Shown: positions 6,334 to 15,287 of the stretch, piece by piece
Position numbering within the stretch: the first letter of the stretch is position 1
Layout: the number at the start of each line of letters is the position of its first letter
NCBI GenBank assembly: GCA_046329585.1
Contig: JAXLUI010000003.1
Span: 62,001-126,000, forward strand
Reading direction: 5' to 3'
DNA from: DLKC01 sp002478885
GTDB lineage: Bacteria > Bacteroidota > Bacteroidia > Chitinophagales > Chitinophagaceae
Length of the DNA stretch: 64,000 nt
Program-made: the position numbers and the translations under genes
Notes under the pieces: model-generated
Databases searched by the model: none
What the model saw: only the letters and a program-made list of their open reading frames with translations
What the model was told of the DNA's origin: nothing

Positions 6334-8961
6334 TTAAACATTTGTTGCTTTTGCTGTTAACGTTTCGGGCATTTCGTTTCTGAAGACTACTGTATTATCA
6401 AAAACGTCTACTAATACTGGTTTTGACCGGTCTATATCGCCTGCGAGTATCCTTTTAGACAGCATATTTACGATTTCTTTTTGAATAAGCCGCTTTAAAG
6501 GTCTGGCACCGAACTGCGGATCATACCCATTTTCTGCCAGGTAATCAACCGCATAATCGCTAAACGCAAGCTGGATACCGCTTTGAGCAACCATTGCCTT
6601 CAACCCGTTTAATTGAATGTTAATTATTCCCCTGATTTCTTTTCTCATCAATGGCTGGAACATAATAATCTCATCCACCCTGTTCAGGAACTCCGGCCTT
6701 ATTGTTTGGCGAAGAAGATCCATAACCTCAGTTTTAGCCCTCCTTGTAGCCTGTTCAACATTTTCATCGTTCACATCTTCAAAAGCTTCCTGGATAAGAT
6801 GGCTACCGATATTGCTGGTCATGATGATGATCGTATTCTTAAAATTTACTACCCTGCCTTTATTATCAGTGAGCCTTCCGTCGTCAAGTACCTGCAGCAT
6901 CACATTCCATACATCTGGATGGGCTTTTTCAATTTCATCGAGCAATACCACGCTGTAAGGCTTACGGCGGACAGCTTCGGTCAATTGGCCCCCTTCATCA
7001 TAACCTACATATCCCGGAGGTGCACCAACCAGTCTTGAAACAGTATGTTTTTCCTGGTACTCGCTCATATCTATTCTCGTCATCATACTTTCATCATCGA
7101 ACAGGTATTCAGCAAGTGCCTTTGCCAGTTCTGTTTTACCTACACCTGTTGTACCAAGGAAAATAAAAGAACCGATCGGCTTTTTAGGGTCGCTTAACCC
7201 GGCCCGGCTTCTGCGAATGGCATCGGCCACAGCTGTTATTGCCTCTTCTTGCCCAACAACACGTTCATGCAAATGTTCTTCGAGTTGCAATAATTTTTCT
7301 TTCTCACTTTGCATCATCCTCGTAACGGGTATACCGGTGGCTTTCGCTACATTTTCTGCAATATCTTCTGCATCTACCTCTTCCTTCATAATGCGTTTGT
7401 CGCTGATGGTCTCCAACTGGGCTGAAAGGCTGTTAATCGCTTGTTCCTTCTCTTTTATTTTACCATAACGAATCTCAGCAACCTTGCCATAGTCCCCATT
7501 GCGTTCGGCCTGCTCTGCTTCCAGCTTCAATTGTTCTATCTCGGCCTTGGCATTCTGTACTTTTTCAACGAGTTCTTTCTCCTCTTTCCATTTTGCTTTA
7601 AAAGTATCGCGCTCAACGGAAAGGTTCGCGATCTCTGTATTTAATTCCCTAAGCTTTATTTCATCACTCTCTCTTTTAATTGCCTCCCGTTCTATCTCCA
7701 GTTGACGGATTTGCCTTTCCAGCTTGTCGAGTTCTTCCGGCATGGAATTCATTTCCAGGCGAAGCTTGGCTGCACTTTCATCGATAAGGTCGATCGCTTT
7801 GTCGGGCAGAAACCGATCCGTTATATAACGGCTGGATAATTCAACTGCAGCGATAATAGCCTCATCCTTAATACGCACGTGGTGATGGGTTTCGTACCGG
7901 TCTTTTAATCCGCGCAAAATGGAAACGGCATCTTCTGTAGACGGCTCATCGATCAGTACTTTCTGGAAACGGCGTTCCAGGGCTTTATCCTTTTCAAAGA
8001 ATTTCTGGTATTCTGTTAGCGTTGTTGCACCAATAGCCCTCAATTCACCTCTTGCCAGTGCAGGTTTTAGAATATTGGCGGCATCCATAGCCCCATCGCC
8101 ACCACCGGCGCCAACAAGTGTATGAATCTCATCAATAAACAAAATGATTTCGCCTTCGCTGGTCGACACTTCTTTTATCACCCCCTTCAGGCGCTCTTCA
8201 AATTCGCCTTTGTATTTTGCACCGGCGATCAGTTGGCCCATGTCAAGCGCATAAATGATCTTACTTTTCAGATTCTCCGGCACATCGCCGTTCACGATCC
8301 GCATCGCCAGCCCTTCCGCAATGGCGGTTTTACCAACACCCGGCTCTCCAACCAATATGGGATTGTTTTTAGATCGACGGGTTAGAATATGCAAAGTCCT
8401 GCGGATCTCTTCATCTCTGCCAATAACAGGATCAAGTTTGCCCTGCCTTGCCATTTCATTAAGGTTCTTCGCGTATTTATTAAGTGCGTTGAATTGTGTT
8501 TCCTGCGTTTGTGATTTTACTGTATCGCCTTTTCGCAGGTCTTTGATGGCGGTGATTAACCCCTTTTCTGTAAGACCGGCATCTTTCAATAATTTAGCCG
8601 TAACATAATTGCCCTGGACAATAGCAAGCAGCAAATGTTCCGGTGTTACAAACTCATCGCCAAATACCTTTAACGCGGCACCGGCACGTAACACCACGTT
8701 GTTTGCCTCCCGGCCAATTGCCTGGGCAGGTTCGCCGGTTGTTACCGGTAACTTTTTTATTAGTTCGTCTAGCTTTGTTTCAACAAGGTTTACGGTTACA
8801 TTGTTTTTCTTGAGTAAATAATCTACCGGAGAATCTTCCTGCTCAAGCAATGCCTTTAAAATATGCTCTGCCTCTATATTGGCATTCTTTGCATTGAATG
8901 CCAACTGCTGCGCCTGCTGCACAGCCTCCGCTGCTTTAATGGTGAAATTTCCTAAGTTCAT
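6334..8961 (-). CDS. clpB: ATP-dependent disaggregase ClpB
   Basis: An 875-residue Hsp100 chaperone that pulls proteins out of aggregates together with DnaK. In order: a Clp N-terminal repeat domain (about 1-145), AAA-1 with Walker A GEPGVGKT near 205 and Walker B ILFIDEIHTLVGAGG, the long coiled-coil M domain (about 410-520, heptad-rich with many Glu/Lys), AAA-2 with Walker A GTTGVGKT near 605 and VLLDEIEKAHPDVWN, and the C-terminal D2-small domain. Length and domain order are complete. It is a single gene, with its own terminator and a 249-bp upstream region that holds one dispersed repeat. No heat-shock operator was recognised. Confidence 0.97.
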   Translation of the reverse strand: MNLGNFTIKAAEAVQQAQQLAFNAKNANIEAEHILKALLEQEDSPVDYLLKKNNVTVNLVETKLDELIKKLPVTTGEPAQAIGREANNVVLRAGAALKVFGDEFVTPEHLLLAIVQGNYVTAKLLKDAGLTEKGLITAIKDLRKGDTVKSQTQETQFNALNKYAKNLNEMARQGKLDPVIGRDEEIRRTLHILTRRSKNNPILVGEPGVGKTAIAEGLAMRIVNGDVPENLKSKIIYALDMGQLIAGAKYKGEFEERLKGVIKEVSTSEGEIILFIDEIHTLVGAGGGDGAMDAANILKPALARGELRAIGATTLTEYQKFFEKDKALERRFQKVLIDEPSTEDAVSILRGLKDRYETHHHVRIKDEAIIAAVELSSRYITDRFLPDKAIDLIDESAAKLRLEMNSMPEELDKLERQIRQLEIEREAIKRESDEIKLRELNTEIANLSVERDTFKAKWKEEKELVEKVQNAKAEIEQLKLEAEQAERNGDYGKVAEIRYGKIKEKEQAINSLSAQLETISDKRIMKEEVDAEDIAENVAKATGIPVTRMMQSEKEKLLQLEEHLHERVVGQEEAITAVADAIRRSRAGLSDPKKPIGSFIFLGTTGVGKTELAKALAEYLFDDESMMTRIDMSEYQEKHTVSRLVGAPPGYVGYDEGGQLTEAVRRKPYSVVLLDEIEKAHPDVWNVMLQVLDDGRLTDNKGRVVNFKNTIIIMTSNIGSHLIQEAFEDVNDENVEQATRRAKTEVMDLLRQTIRPEFLNRVDEIIMFQPLMRKEIRGIINIQLNGLKAMVAQSGIQLAFSDYAVDYLAENGYDPQFGARPLKRLIQKEIVNMLSKRILAGDIDRSKPVLVDVFDNTVVFRNEMPETLTAKATNV

Positions 8962-9094
8962 ATTGCTTGTATTATATGTTGTAACAGATAAGTAATGTGT
9001 TTATTTATAGTACCGGCTATTGCGCATTTGAAATTTTCAAAAATGGTAACTGTTGCCCGCTGCGGGTTGGTCTTGTTGCATTTTGTTACGCCGG

Positions 9095-9151
9095 TACAAG
9101 TGTGCGACGCAACCGATGTTCAATAGCATTACCTTAGCCGGGATCATAAAA
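9095..9151 (+). repeat. Dispersed intergenic repeat, short form, forward copy
   Basis: GTACAAG, core GTGCGACGCAAC (9102-9113), GATG, then GCCGGGATCATAAAA. It lies between the divergent clpB and serine hydrolase genes. Confidence 0.75.
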
Positions 9152-9210
9152 TATCAAATAACTTTAAACGTTATTGTCAAACGATAATCCAAACGCACAA
9201 TCAGGAAATT

Positions 9211-10263
9211 ATGACAGGCCATTCAGCTCTAAACTGCCTCAAATTCAGTACAGTCGCGCTTTTTATGCTATTCTTACAGACTGCAGAAGCACAATACAAT
9301 TTTGCTGAACTTGATAAGAAATTAGATTTCTATAAAAAAGAATTGGGTGAAAATGCGGTAACGCTGGTTTACAAAAATGGCAAAATCATTTACCAGAAAA
9401 GCATGGGCGATTTTGACGCAAGGACCCAGGCACCTGTTGCGAGTTGCAGTAAATGGCTAACCGCTGCGCTTGTAATGACTTTTGTGGATGAAGGCAAACT
9501 ATCGCTCGATGACTATGTAAGCAAATACATACCGGAGTTTACCAGTTATGGTAAAGGCTATATTACCATACGACAATGCCTGAGCCATACCACCGGCATT
9601 CATTCGGAAAGGATTGGGCTGGGGAGTATTATCCAGTTAAGAAAATACAGCTCATTGGAAGAAGAAGTGAACGATTTTATGAGTAAACACGAGTTGGACG
9701 CTCAGCCGGGGCAACAATTTTTCTATAGTGCCATCGGTTTAAATACTGCTGGACGTGTGTTGGAAATCATTGGCAAAAAATCTTTCGACCAGCTGATGAC
9801 GCAACGGATCTTTCGGCCATTGGGCATGAAAGGAAGTACTTTTTACAGCGAAAAGGCAACCAATCCTTCCGGCGGTGCTGTGTGTACCGCGAATGATTAT
9901 ATGAATTTTCTTACCATGCTGCTGAATAAGGGTATGTTCAATGGGAAAAGGATTTTGAGCGAGCAATCTGTTGAGGCGATGGAAACGGTGCAAACCAATG
10001 CGGCTGCAATGGTATATGCGCCACCAGCAGCAGAAAAGGCAAGCTATGGGCTTGGCGGGTGGGTTTTGGAGACGGGTACTGATGGGAAGAGTACGGTTGT
10101 GGCCAGCCCGGGTTTGTTCGGCACATGGCCCTTGATCGATAAATGTAGAGGGTATGCATGCATCTTCTTTGTCAAAACACTTCTAAAAGGCGAAACCAAA
10201 AGAGCGATGTATGACGACCTTAAGAACACCATAGATGAAGCCATTCAATCCGAGTGTAAATAA
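9211..10263 (+). CDS. Secreted serine hydrolase, class C beta-lactamase/PBP fold
   Basis: A 350-residue protein with an N-terminal signal peptide (cleavage near AEAQ, residues 25-28). The nucleophile motif SxxK is S78-C-S-K81, the second motif is YSAIGLN near residue 173 in place of YxN, and the region SHTTGIH is typical of the beta-lactamase-related family. The usual third HxG/KTG motif is not obvious. Such proteins include esterases, D-aminopeptidases and PBP4*-like enzymes, so the substrate is open. It is followed after 25 bp by a small membrane protein in the same direction and may be co-transcribed with it. Confidence 0.88.
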   Translation: MTGHSALNCLKFSTVALFMLFLQTAEAQYNFAELDKKLDFYKKELGENAVTLVYKNGKIIYQKSMGDFDARTQAPVASCSKWLTAALVMTFVDEGKLSLDDYVSKYIPEFTSYGKGYITIRQCLSHTTGIHSERIGLGSIIQLRKYSSLEEEVNDFMSKHELDAQPGQQFFYSAIGLNTAGRVLEIIGKKSFDQLMTQRIFRPLGMKGSTFYSEKATNPSGGAVCTANDYMNFLTMLLNKGMFNGKRILSEQSVEAMETVQTNAAAMVYAPPAAEKASYGLGGWVLETGTDGKSTVVASPGLFGTWPLIDKCRGYACIFFVKTLLKGETKRAMYDDLKNTIDEAIQSECK

Positions 10264-10288
10264 GTCTTATACGCTAAAAACAACTGCC

Positions 10289-10633
10289 ATGTACGAACAC
10301 AAAACTCAGCCGCTTGCGCCCCTGCCCGTGTTTTACGGAAGGCTTTTTAAAAATCTTTTATTCATGACTTTCTTTCTTGCCCTTTGCCTCGGCATAGGAA
10401 CATGGGGATACTATTATTTTGCCAATCTCAACCTTGTAGATGCTTTTCTAAATGCCTCAATGATACTGTCGGGGATGGGGCCGGTGCTTGACAAGCCGAT
10501 ACCGGACGCAGGGAAAATATTTTCTTCCCTATATGCCTTATTCAGTGGCGTGGCTTTTATTACCAACGTTGGGTTCTTTATGGCACCGGCCGTGCACCGC
10601 TTTTTTCATAAAATGCATTTGGAGGAGAAATAA
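10289..10633 (+). CDS. Small two-helix membrane protein, possibly channel-like
   Basis: A 114-residue protein when started at ATG 10289; the longer frame would overlap the previous gene. Two hydrophobic segments are clear, about residues 20-45 and 75-98. Between them lies a re-entrant-looking stretch, NASMILSGMGP, then a KIFSSLYALFSGVAF helix and a basic C-terminal tail (HRFFHKMH). The helix-loop-helix arrangement recalls two-TM ion channels, but there is no TVGYG selectivity filter, so this is only a suggestion. The family function is unknown to me. Confidence 0.7.
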   Translation: MYEHKTQPLAPLPVFYGRLFKNLLFMTFFLALCLGIGTWGYYYFANLNLVDAFLNASMILSGMGPVLDKPIPDAGKIFSSLYALFSGVAFITNVGFFMAPAVHRFFHKMHLEEK

Positions 10634-10656
10634 TTCCGCCGGGCAAAAAGCAGGAA

Positions 10657-10710
10657 GCTGCAGTGTGCGACGCAACGGAGATGACCGCGATTGTATTGCC
10701 CGGTCCGGGA
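10657..10710 (+). repeat. Dispersed intergenic repeat, short form, forward copy
   Basis: Core GTGCGACGCAAC at 10665-10676, GATG at 10680 and GCCCGG at 10698. It fills the gap between two convergent genes. Confidence 0.7.
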
Positions 10711-10712
10711 AA

Positions 10713-11273
10713 TTATAACCTTGCTTTCCACGGTATTTCCGGAACCTGAAACAGGTGTCCGGTATAGCGCGCCAGCACAAACAAATAGTCGCTTAAGCGG
10801 TTCAGGTATTTAATTACCAGTGGGTCAACAAACATATCGTGTTCCTGTAAATTAACACACAATCTTTCTGCCCGGCGGCAAACACACCGCGCAATATGAA
10901 TCGTGGAAATGGCAACATGACCGCCGGGGATAATGAAGAATTTCATTGCAGGCAATACTTCGTTCATTTTGTCTATTTCCTGCTCCAGCAGGGTGATATC
11001 ACTTTCTTTAAGATCGGGGATTTTGAGTGCGGGTTCCTTTTCGGGGTCGCAGGCAAGGGATGATCCAATAGTGAAGAGCCTGTCCTGTACTTCCTTTAAT
11101 GTAGTTTTACTTTGCTGATCTGTTGCGTGGTCATTGCATAACCCGATAAAGGAGTTCAGTTCATCCACCGTTCCATAAGATTCAATCCGGATATGGCTTT
11201 TAGGAATTTTTGTGCCGCCTATCAGGCTCGTATTTCCTTTATCACCTGTTTTTGTATAGATCTTCATTGCCAT
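10713..11273 (-). CDS. pduO: PduO-type ATP:cob(I)alamin adenosyltransferase
   Basis: A 186-residue enzyme that transfers the adenosyl group of ATP to cob(I)alamin, making coenzyme B12. The N-terminal ATP-binding motif TKTGDKGNTSLIGG (about 6-19), the SYGTVDELNSFIG motif and the C-terminal CRRAERL and LNRLSDYLFVLAR helices match the PduO/MMAB family over its whole length. Cytoplasmic. Two in-frame ATGs (11273 and 11267) are possible; the -7-like box at 11305-11312 fits either. No B12-dependent enzyme is next to it, so it probably serves a mutase or reductase elsewhere. Confidence 0.93.
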   Translation of the reverse strand: MAMKIYTKTGDKGNTSLIGGTKIPKSHIRIESYGTVDELNSFIGLCNDHATDQQSKTTLKEVQDRLFTIGSSLACDPEKEPALKIPDLKESDITLLEQEIDKMNEVLPAMKFFIIPGGHVAISTIHIARCVCRRAERLCVNLQEHDMFVDPLVIKYLNRLSDYLFVLARYTGHLFQVPEIPWKARL

Positions 11274-11304
11274 TGCCTGAACCCGGTTTAATTTGTTTAT
11301 TGAA

Positions 11305-11312
11305 CAAAATTA
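11305..11312 (-). promoter_or_regulatory. -7 box of the adenosyltransferase gene
   Basis: TAATTTTG on the minus strand matches TAnnTTTG, 32 bp before the first ATG. No clear -33 element. Confidence 0.35.
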
Positions 11313-11366
11313 TCAGCAATTGGTTGGAGATAACCGGAATTATTATGCACAGGGCAGTGCGTAAAA

Positions 11367-12086
11367 TCAAGAGTGCTGAAGCAACTCAGCATGGCCTTCT
11401 GATTTTGTATTGTCGCTTTCGATAAAACCATCGCGCAGGCGCACTACACGTTTTGCGAAACCAGCAATATCTTCTTCGTGTGTTACCAGTACCACGGTAT
11501 TACCGGCGGCCTGTATTTCGCCGAAAATATGCATGATCTCAACCGAAGTCTTTGAGTCAAGGTTACCGGTTGGTTCATCTGCAAGTAAAATAGATGGGTT
11601 GTTTACCAGGGCCCTCGCGATCGCAACCCTTTGTATTTGCCCACCGCTCATTTCATTGGGTTTATGATGACTTCTGTCGGCAAGACTTACTTTTTTTAAG
11701 GCTTCCATTGCTCTGTCTATCCGGTCCTTTTTATTTACACCGGCGTAGATCAGGGGAAGGGCAACATTTTCAGCGGCTGTTAACCTTGGCAAAAGATTGA
11801 ATTGCTGAAAGACAAAGCCGATTTCTTTGTTGCGAATATCTGCCAGGTCATCATCGGCCATTTTACTAACATCGCTGCCATTGAGAATATACGATCCTGA
11901 AGTTGGCGTATCGAGACACCCGAGAATATTCATCAGGGTACTCTTACCGCTACCACTCGGCCCCATTAACGCTACGTATTCGTTCTTGAAAATATCAAGG
12001 CTAACACCTTTCAGGACTTCTATTGAATTAGAGCCCATAAAATAGGTCTTCCGTATTTCTCCCAGGTGAATAATTGATGCTGCCAT
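11367..12086 (-). CDS. ABC transporter ATP-binding protein, LolD/MacB/FtsE type
   Basis: A 239-residue ATPase with Walker A GPSGSGKST (about 42-50), Q-loop FVFQQFNLLPRLT, signature MSGGQIQRVAIARAL, Walker B ILLADEPTGNLDS and switch His in VLVTHEE. The NLDS and QQFNLL sequences place it among the LolD/MacB/FtsE group, which work with FtsX-like permeases in lipoprotein sorting, macrolide or peptide export, or cell division. No permease gene is adjacent, so the partner is elsewhere. It lies 52 bp downstream of gatC and is probably in the same transcript. Confidence 0.92.
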   Translation of the reverse strand: MAASIIHLGEIRKTYFMGSNSIEVLKGVSLDIFKNEYVALMGPSGSGKSTLMNILGCLDTPTSGSYILNGSDVSKMADDDLADIRNKEIGFVFQQFNLLPRLTAAENVALPLIYAGVNKKDRIDRAMEALKKVSLADRSHHKPNEMSGGQIQRVAIARALVNNPSILLADEPTGNLDSKTSVEIMHIFGEIQAAGNTVVLVTHEEDIAGFAKRVVRLRDGFIESDNTKSEGHAELLQHS

Positions 12087-12138
12087 TATGTATATTTTTA
12101 GCCTTGCTTTAAATTTTTTGGACTCCGCGAAGTAGGTT

Positions 12139-12429
12139 TTATTTTCTTATCACTTTTGGAACCTTAAAGAATGTTCCATCAGTAACCGGTGCATTTTCCA
12201 ATGCATCCTGCCTTGTTGCAGAACCTTTTACCTCATCTTCCCTTAAAACATTAATGGCATTCCCCATGTGCTGAAGTGGTTCTACGCCGCTTGTTTCAAT
12301 CTCGGACAGCTTTTCTACAAATGAAATCATCTTTTGAAGATCCGCTGCTATGGCGGTTTTCTCGCTTTCTTCATAATGAAGTCTTGATAGATGCGCAATA
12401 TGATCTACCAGGGCACTGTTAACTTCCAT
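12139..12429 (-). CDS. gatC: Asp-tRNA(Asn)/Glu-tRNA(Gln) amidotransferase subunit C
   Basis: A 96-residue GatC, the small subunit that clamps GatA and GatB in the enzyme that amidates misacylated Glu-tRNA(Gln). Typical features are the N-terminal helix VDHIAHLSRLHY, FVEKLSEIETSGVEPLQH, the LREDEV segment, and the C-terminal DGTFFKVPKVI. The frame is open 19 codons further upstream, but the added sequence is not GatC-like, and a -7 box at 12435-12442 lies just before ATG 12429, so I use that start. gatA and gatB are not nearby, as is common in Bacteroidota. Confidence 0.93.
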   Translation of the reverse strand: MEVNSALVDHIAHLSRLHYEESEKTAIAADLQKMISFVEKLSEIETSGVEPLQHMGNAINVLREDEVKGSATRQDALENAPVTDGTFFKVPKVIRK

Positions 12430-12434
12430 AAGAA

Positions 12435-12442
12435 CAAAAATA
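12435..12442 (-). promoter_or_regulatory. -7 box of gatC, predicting a nearly leaderless mRNA
   Basis: TATTTTTG on the minus strand, a match to TAnnTTTG, ends 5 bp before the gatC ATG at 12429. This supports the short gatC start. Confidence 0.5.
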
Positions 12443-12763
12443 ATCGAACATTCTTTCAACTGCTCCAAAAAATATAGAAACGGCAAAAATTCAATATTGC
12501 TGCATTATTTGACTGACAAGTTATTTTAGAGATCACAGCACGAAAGGCTTACACCCCTTTCCATATGTTTTGTACACGGCAGCATATAGCATAAGCGCTT
12601 TAACATTAATACCGGAACTGTTTATTTGAAAGGGTTCACTTAAGAGCTGATATTAATTGTTGATAACTTGATATAGCTGCAGATCGCTTATAAAAAACCG
12701 TATAAAAAATAATTAAGAGGCAGCAATTTTTATCCCAAAAGTGGAAAAATTAAAAAAATTACG

Positions 12764-12771
12764 TAGGTTTG
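12764..12771 (+). promoter_or_regulatory. -7 box of the sigma-54 regulator gene
   Basis: TAGGTTTG matches TAnnTTTG and ends 10 bp before ATG 12782, so the leader would be only a few nucleotides. It favours ATG 12782 over TTG 12776. Confidence 0.45.
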
Positions 12772-12781
12772 GATATTGCGT

Positions 12782-14164
12782 ATGAAGCAGAACCCAATAT
12801 CTATTTATATCGTTGAAGACGATCCGGTCTACGGTGCAGTGTTGTCCCATTTCTTATCACTAAACCCTGATTTTCAAGTCAAAAAATTTACTACTGCAAA
12901 AGAATTTTTGTCAGCCCTTAGTGTAAAGCCCGACATTGTCACACTCGATTATTCACTTCCCGATGTTAACGGGGATCAGCTTTTATCCCAGGTTAAATCA
13001 ATAGCCCCGGCAACTAAGGTGATTATTATCTCAGGCCAGGAAAATATAAAAATAGCCATCGAACTTTTCAAAAAAGGCGCCGACGATTACATCGTAAAAG
13101 ACAACGATACACAGGAAAGGTTATGGATGTCCATTCGCAACCTGCGGGAAAATATCAGCCTGAAAAAGGAAATAGACAGCCTGCAACAGGAGGTCCAGAA
13201 GAAATATAATTTTCAGAAGGCCATAACGGGTAATAGTCCGGCTATGAAGCAGGTGTTTAATATGATGGAAAAAGCCGCTTCGACCAATATCACTGTTTCT
13301 ATTACAGGTGAAACAGGAACCGGTAAGGACCTTGTAGCAAAAGCCATCCATTTCAATTCTGAAAGAAAGAAATTTCCTTTTGTTCCGGTTAACGTAGCAG
13401 CAATACCAAGAGAGCTTTTGGAAAGCGAGTTGTTCGGTCATGAAAAAGGCGCGTTTACAGGTGCCGCTGGGAGAAGGATCGGGAAATTTGAAGAGGCAAA
13501 TAAAGGCACCCTGTTTCTTGACGAAATAGGCGAGATGGACATCAACATGCAGGCAAAGATCCTTAGGGTTTTGCAGGAACAGGAGCTGAGCCGGGTTGGC
13601 AGCAATGAGCTTATCAAAATAAACGTGCGGATAATTGTAGCTACGCACAGGAACCTGCAGGATCTTGTGAGAAAAGGAAAATTCAGGGAGGACCTTTATT
13701 ACAGGCTGTTGGGCATGCCCATACAATTGCCGGCGCTCAGGGAAAGAGGCAATGATGTGATACTGATAGCAAATCACTTTATAGAATCCTTTTGTAGAGA
13801 AAACCTGCTCCAGCGTAAAGTGCTGGATGTTGAAGCAAAGAAAAATCTTATGCTCTATTCCTTTCCCGGGAATATAAGGGAACTGAAATCTGTTATTGAA
13901 CTTGCATGTGTAATGTGCAATGATGAGGAGATTACCAGTGAACACCTGCAGTTTCATGGACAAGGGAACAACGGCTTCAGGGCAAATTCGGAAACACTTA
14001 CCCTCAAGCAATTTACTACACAACTTATCCAGCACTACCTCGACATTAATGAATACGATGTTTTGAAGGTCGCCGGCATACTTGATATAGGCAAATCAAC
14101 CATTTACCGGATGATCAATAATGATGAGCTAAAGCTCTATAAAAATGCCAGCGAATATATCTGA
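12782..14164 (+). CDS. NtrC-family sigma-54 response regulator
   Basis: A 460-residue regulator. The receiver domain (1-120) has the acidic pocket VEDD and the phospho-acceptor Asp56 (TLDYSLPD). The AAA+ domain (about 145-380) has Walker A GETGTGKD, the sigma-54 contact loop GAFTGA and Walker B TLFLDEIGE. A Fis-like HTH ends the protein (VLKVAGILDIGKSTIYRMI). It should activate sigma-54 RNA polymerase after phosphorylation. The stop codon overlaps the next ATG (TGATG), tying it to an HPt protein. No histidine kinase lies nearby, so the phosphate source is remote. Start set at ATG 12782 by the -7 box. Confidence 0.95.
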   Translation: MKQNPISIYIVEDDPVYGAVLSHFLSLNPDFQVKKFTTAKEFLSALSVKPDIVTLDYSLPDVNGDQLLSQVKSIAPATKVIIISGQENIKIAIELFKKGADDYIVKDNDTQERLWMSIRNLRENISLKKEIDSLQQEVQKKYNFQKAITGNSPAMKQVFNMMEKAASTNITVSITGETGTGKDLVAKAIHFNSERKKFPFVPVNVAAIPRELLESELFGHEKGAFTGAAGRRIGKFEEANKGTLFLDEIGEMDINMQAKILRVLQEQELSRVGSNELIKINVRIIVATHRNLQDLVRKGKFREDLYYRLLGMPIQLPALRERGNDVILIANHFIESFCRENLLQRKVLDVEAKKNLMLYSFPGNIRELKSVIELACVMCNDEEITSEHLQFHGQGNNGFRANSETLTLKQFTTQLIQHYLDINEYDVLKVAGILDIGKSTIYRMINNDELKLYKNASEYI

Positions 14165-14523
14165 TGAAAAGCTCTGTACAGTTATACGATTTTGAATTTC
14201 TCAAGCAGGTCTACAACTCCGATAAAGAAATTATAGGACAGATTTCCAAAATCTTTATTGAAAATATTCCCCGCTATATCCAGGATCTTGAACAGGCTTC
14301 ACTGGCACAGGATTGGTCCGCTGTTAGCTTTACTGCACATAAGATCAAGTCAAGCATTAAGCTTTTTAATATTCACCTGATTATCGATGAGGTGGTGGAA
14401 ATTGAACATCGTGCAAAAACGGTGACAGCATTGGATGAAATACCAGTTATGATAACCCACGTTACAACTGTGCTGAAACAAGTGGAAGCAGAAATGAAAT
14501 ACGAAACTTCAGGTAACGCATAA
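14164..14523 (+). CDS. Hpt-domain phosphotransfer protein
   Basis: A stand-alone 119-residue histidine phosphotransfer domain. The helical bundle carries the motif AHKIKSS with the phospho-accepting His59, followed by a helix that in Hpt proteins packs against it. It overlaps the response-regulator gene by one base of the stop codon (TGATG at 14162-14166), so translation is probably coupled and the two proteins are likely partners. A free-standing Hpt suggests a multi-step relay with a hybrid kinase encoded elsewhere. Confidence 0.88.
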   Translation: MKSSVQLYDFEFLKQVYNSDKEIIGQISKIFIENIPRYIQDLEQASLAQDWSAVSFTAHKIKSSIKLFNIHLIIDEVVEIEHRAKTVTALDEIPVMITHVTTVLKQVEAEMKYETSGNA

Positions 14524-14597
14524 AACGTTGATTTCTTTTCTTAACGCCTTCTGTGTTATTTTATATCTTACAGCCTTAAAACACCTAAAATCGCAAT

Positions 14598-15287
14598 ATG
14601 AAAAAAATATTCCTTGTACTGTTTCTGTTTTCTCTAATACATAAGGCTAACAGTCAGCTCAACTATACATTATACGAGATCATCCATAGAGAAGACTTGA
14701 AGGGTAGTCCTGTTGATTTTGACAATCAATATAACGGGATCATAGGGAACGCCTTCCTTATCGATCAATGGTTACCGGGCAGGGCGTTTACTTTAACAAA
14801 AAGCTACGCAATAAAAAAGTTGAAATTCGATATTTATAAAAACAAGGTTTACATCAACAACAACGATACAATCTACGACATAAGCAACGCCGGCATCGTT
14901 CAGTTTGATCTGTTCCCAGATGGCGACTCAACAAAAAAGATCAGTTTCAATAATGGATTTAATATTGAAGAAATCACGACAGATAAATTCGTCCAGGTTT
15001 TAACGGAAGGAAAAATTTCTTTTATCAAATATCCACTCCGCAACGTCGAAGAGGTTTACGAAAGCAGCCCGACGTATAAAGAGAAAAAGTTCCTGGATAA
15101 GGACAAATACTATATAGTTGAAGACGGGCAGACTGGGAAAGAAGTAACTGTTACGAAAAAAAATCTTGAAAAAATACTGGCGGCCAAACTCGATGCGGTG
15201 AGCAGCTATGCAAAAAAGAATGGCATTTCGATGAATAACCAGGATGGCTGGCAGAAATTGATCGACTACTACAATAAGCTAAACTAA
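14598..15287 (+). CDS. Secreted protein, function unknown
   Basis: A 229-residue protein with a signal peptide (MKKIFLVLFLFSLI, cleavage near ANSQ). The mature part has alternating short beta-like segments (KLKFDIYKNKVYIN and similar) and a helical, lysine-rich C-terminus. I do not recognise a family. It lies 74 bp after the Hpt gene in the same direction, and whether it belongs to the same transcript is not clear. Its stop overlaps by 4 bp the end of the convergent TlpA-like gene. Confidence 0.7.
   Translation: MKKIFLVLFLFSLIHKANSQLNYTLYEIIHREDLKGSPVDFDNQYNGIIGNAFLIDQWLPGRAFTLTKSYAIKKLKFDIYKNKVYINNNDTIYDISNAGIVQFDLFPDGDSTKKISFNNGFNIEEITTDKFVQVLTEGKISFIKYPLRNVEEVYESSPTYKEKKFLDKDKYYIVEDGQTGKEVTVTKKNLEKILAAKLDAVSSYAKKNGISMNNQDGWQKLIDYYNKLN

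Larger units (their letters stand above)
12430..12781. other. Divergent intergenic region, gatC / sigma-54 regulator
   Basis: About 350 bp, AT-rich, holding the two outward-facing -7 boxes described separately. I see a weak GAAAGG/CCTTTC stem at 12542-12561 but no gene, no dispersed repeat and no sigma-54 -24/-12 site. Confidence 0.5.

Noticed and set aside
10289..10633. Potassium channel
   Set aside because: Two helices and a re-entrant-looking segment are visible, but the TVGYG-type filter is missing, so only 'channel-like' is suggested.
12542..12561. GAAAGG/CCTTTC stem as a gatC or regulator control element
   Set aside because: Only six pairs, no T-run, and not near either start; likely chance.
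13121..14035. 304-codon minus-strand frame inside the sigma-54 regulator
   Set aside because: It lies wholly within a gene with complete REC, AAA+ and HTH domains; the translation has no recognisable domain.
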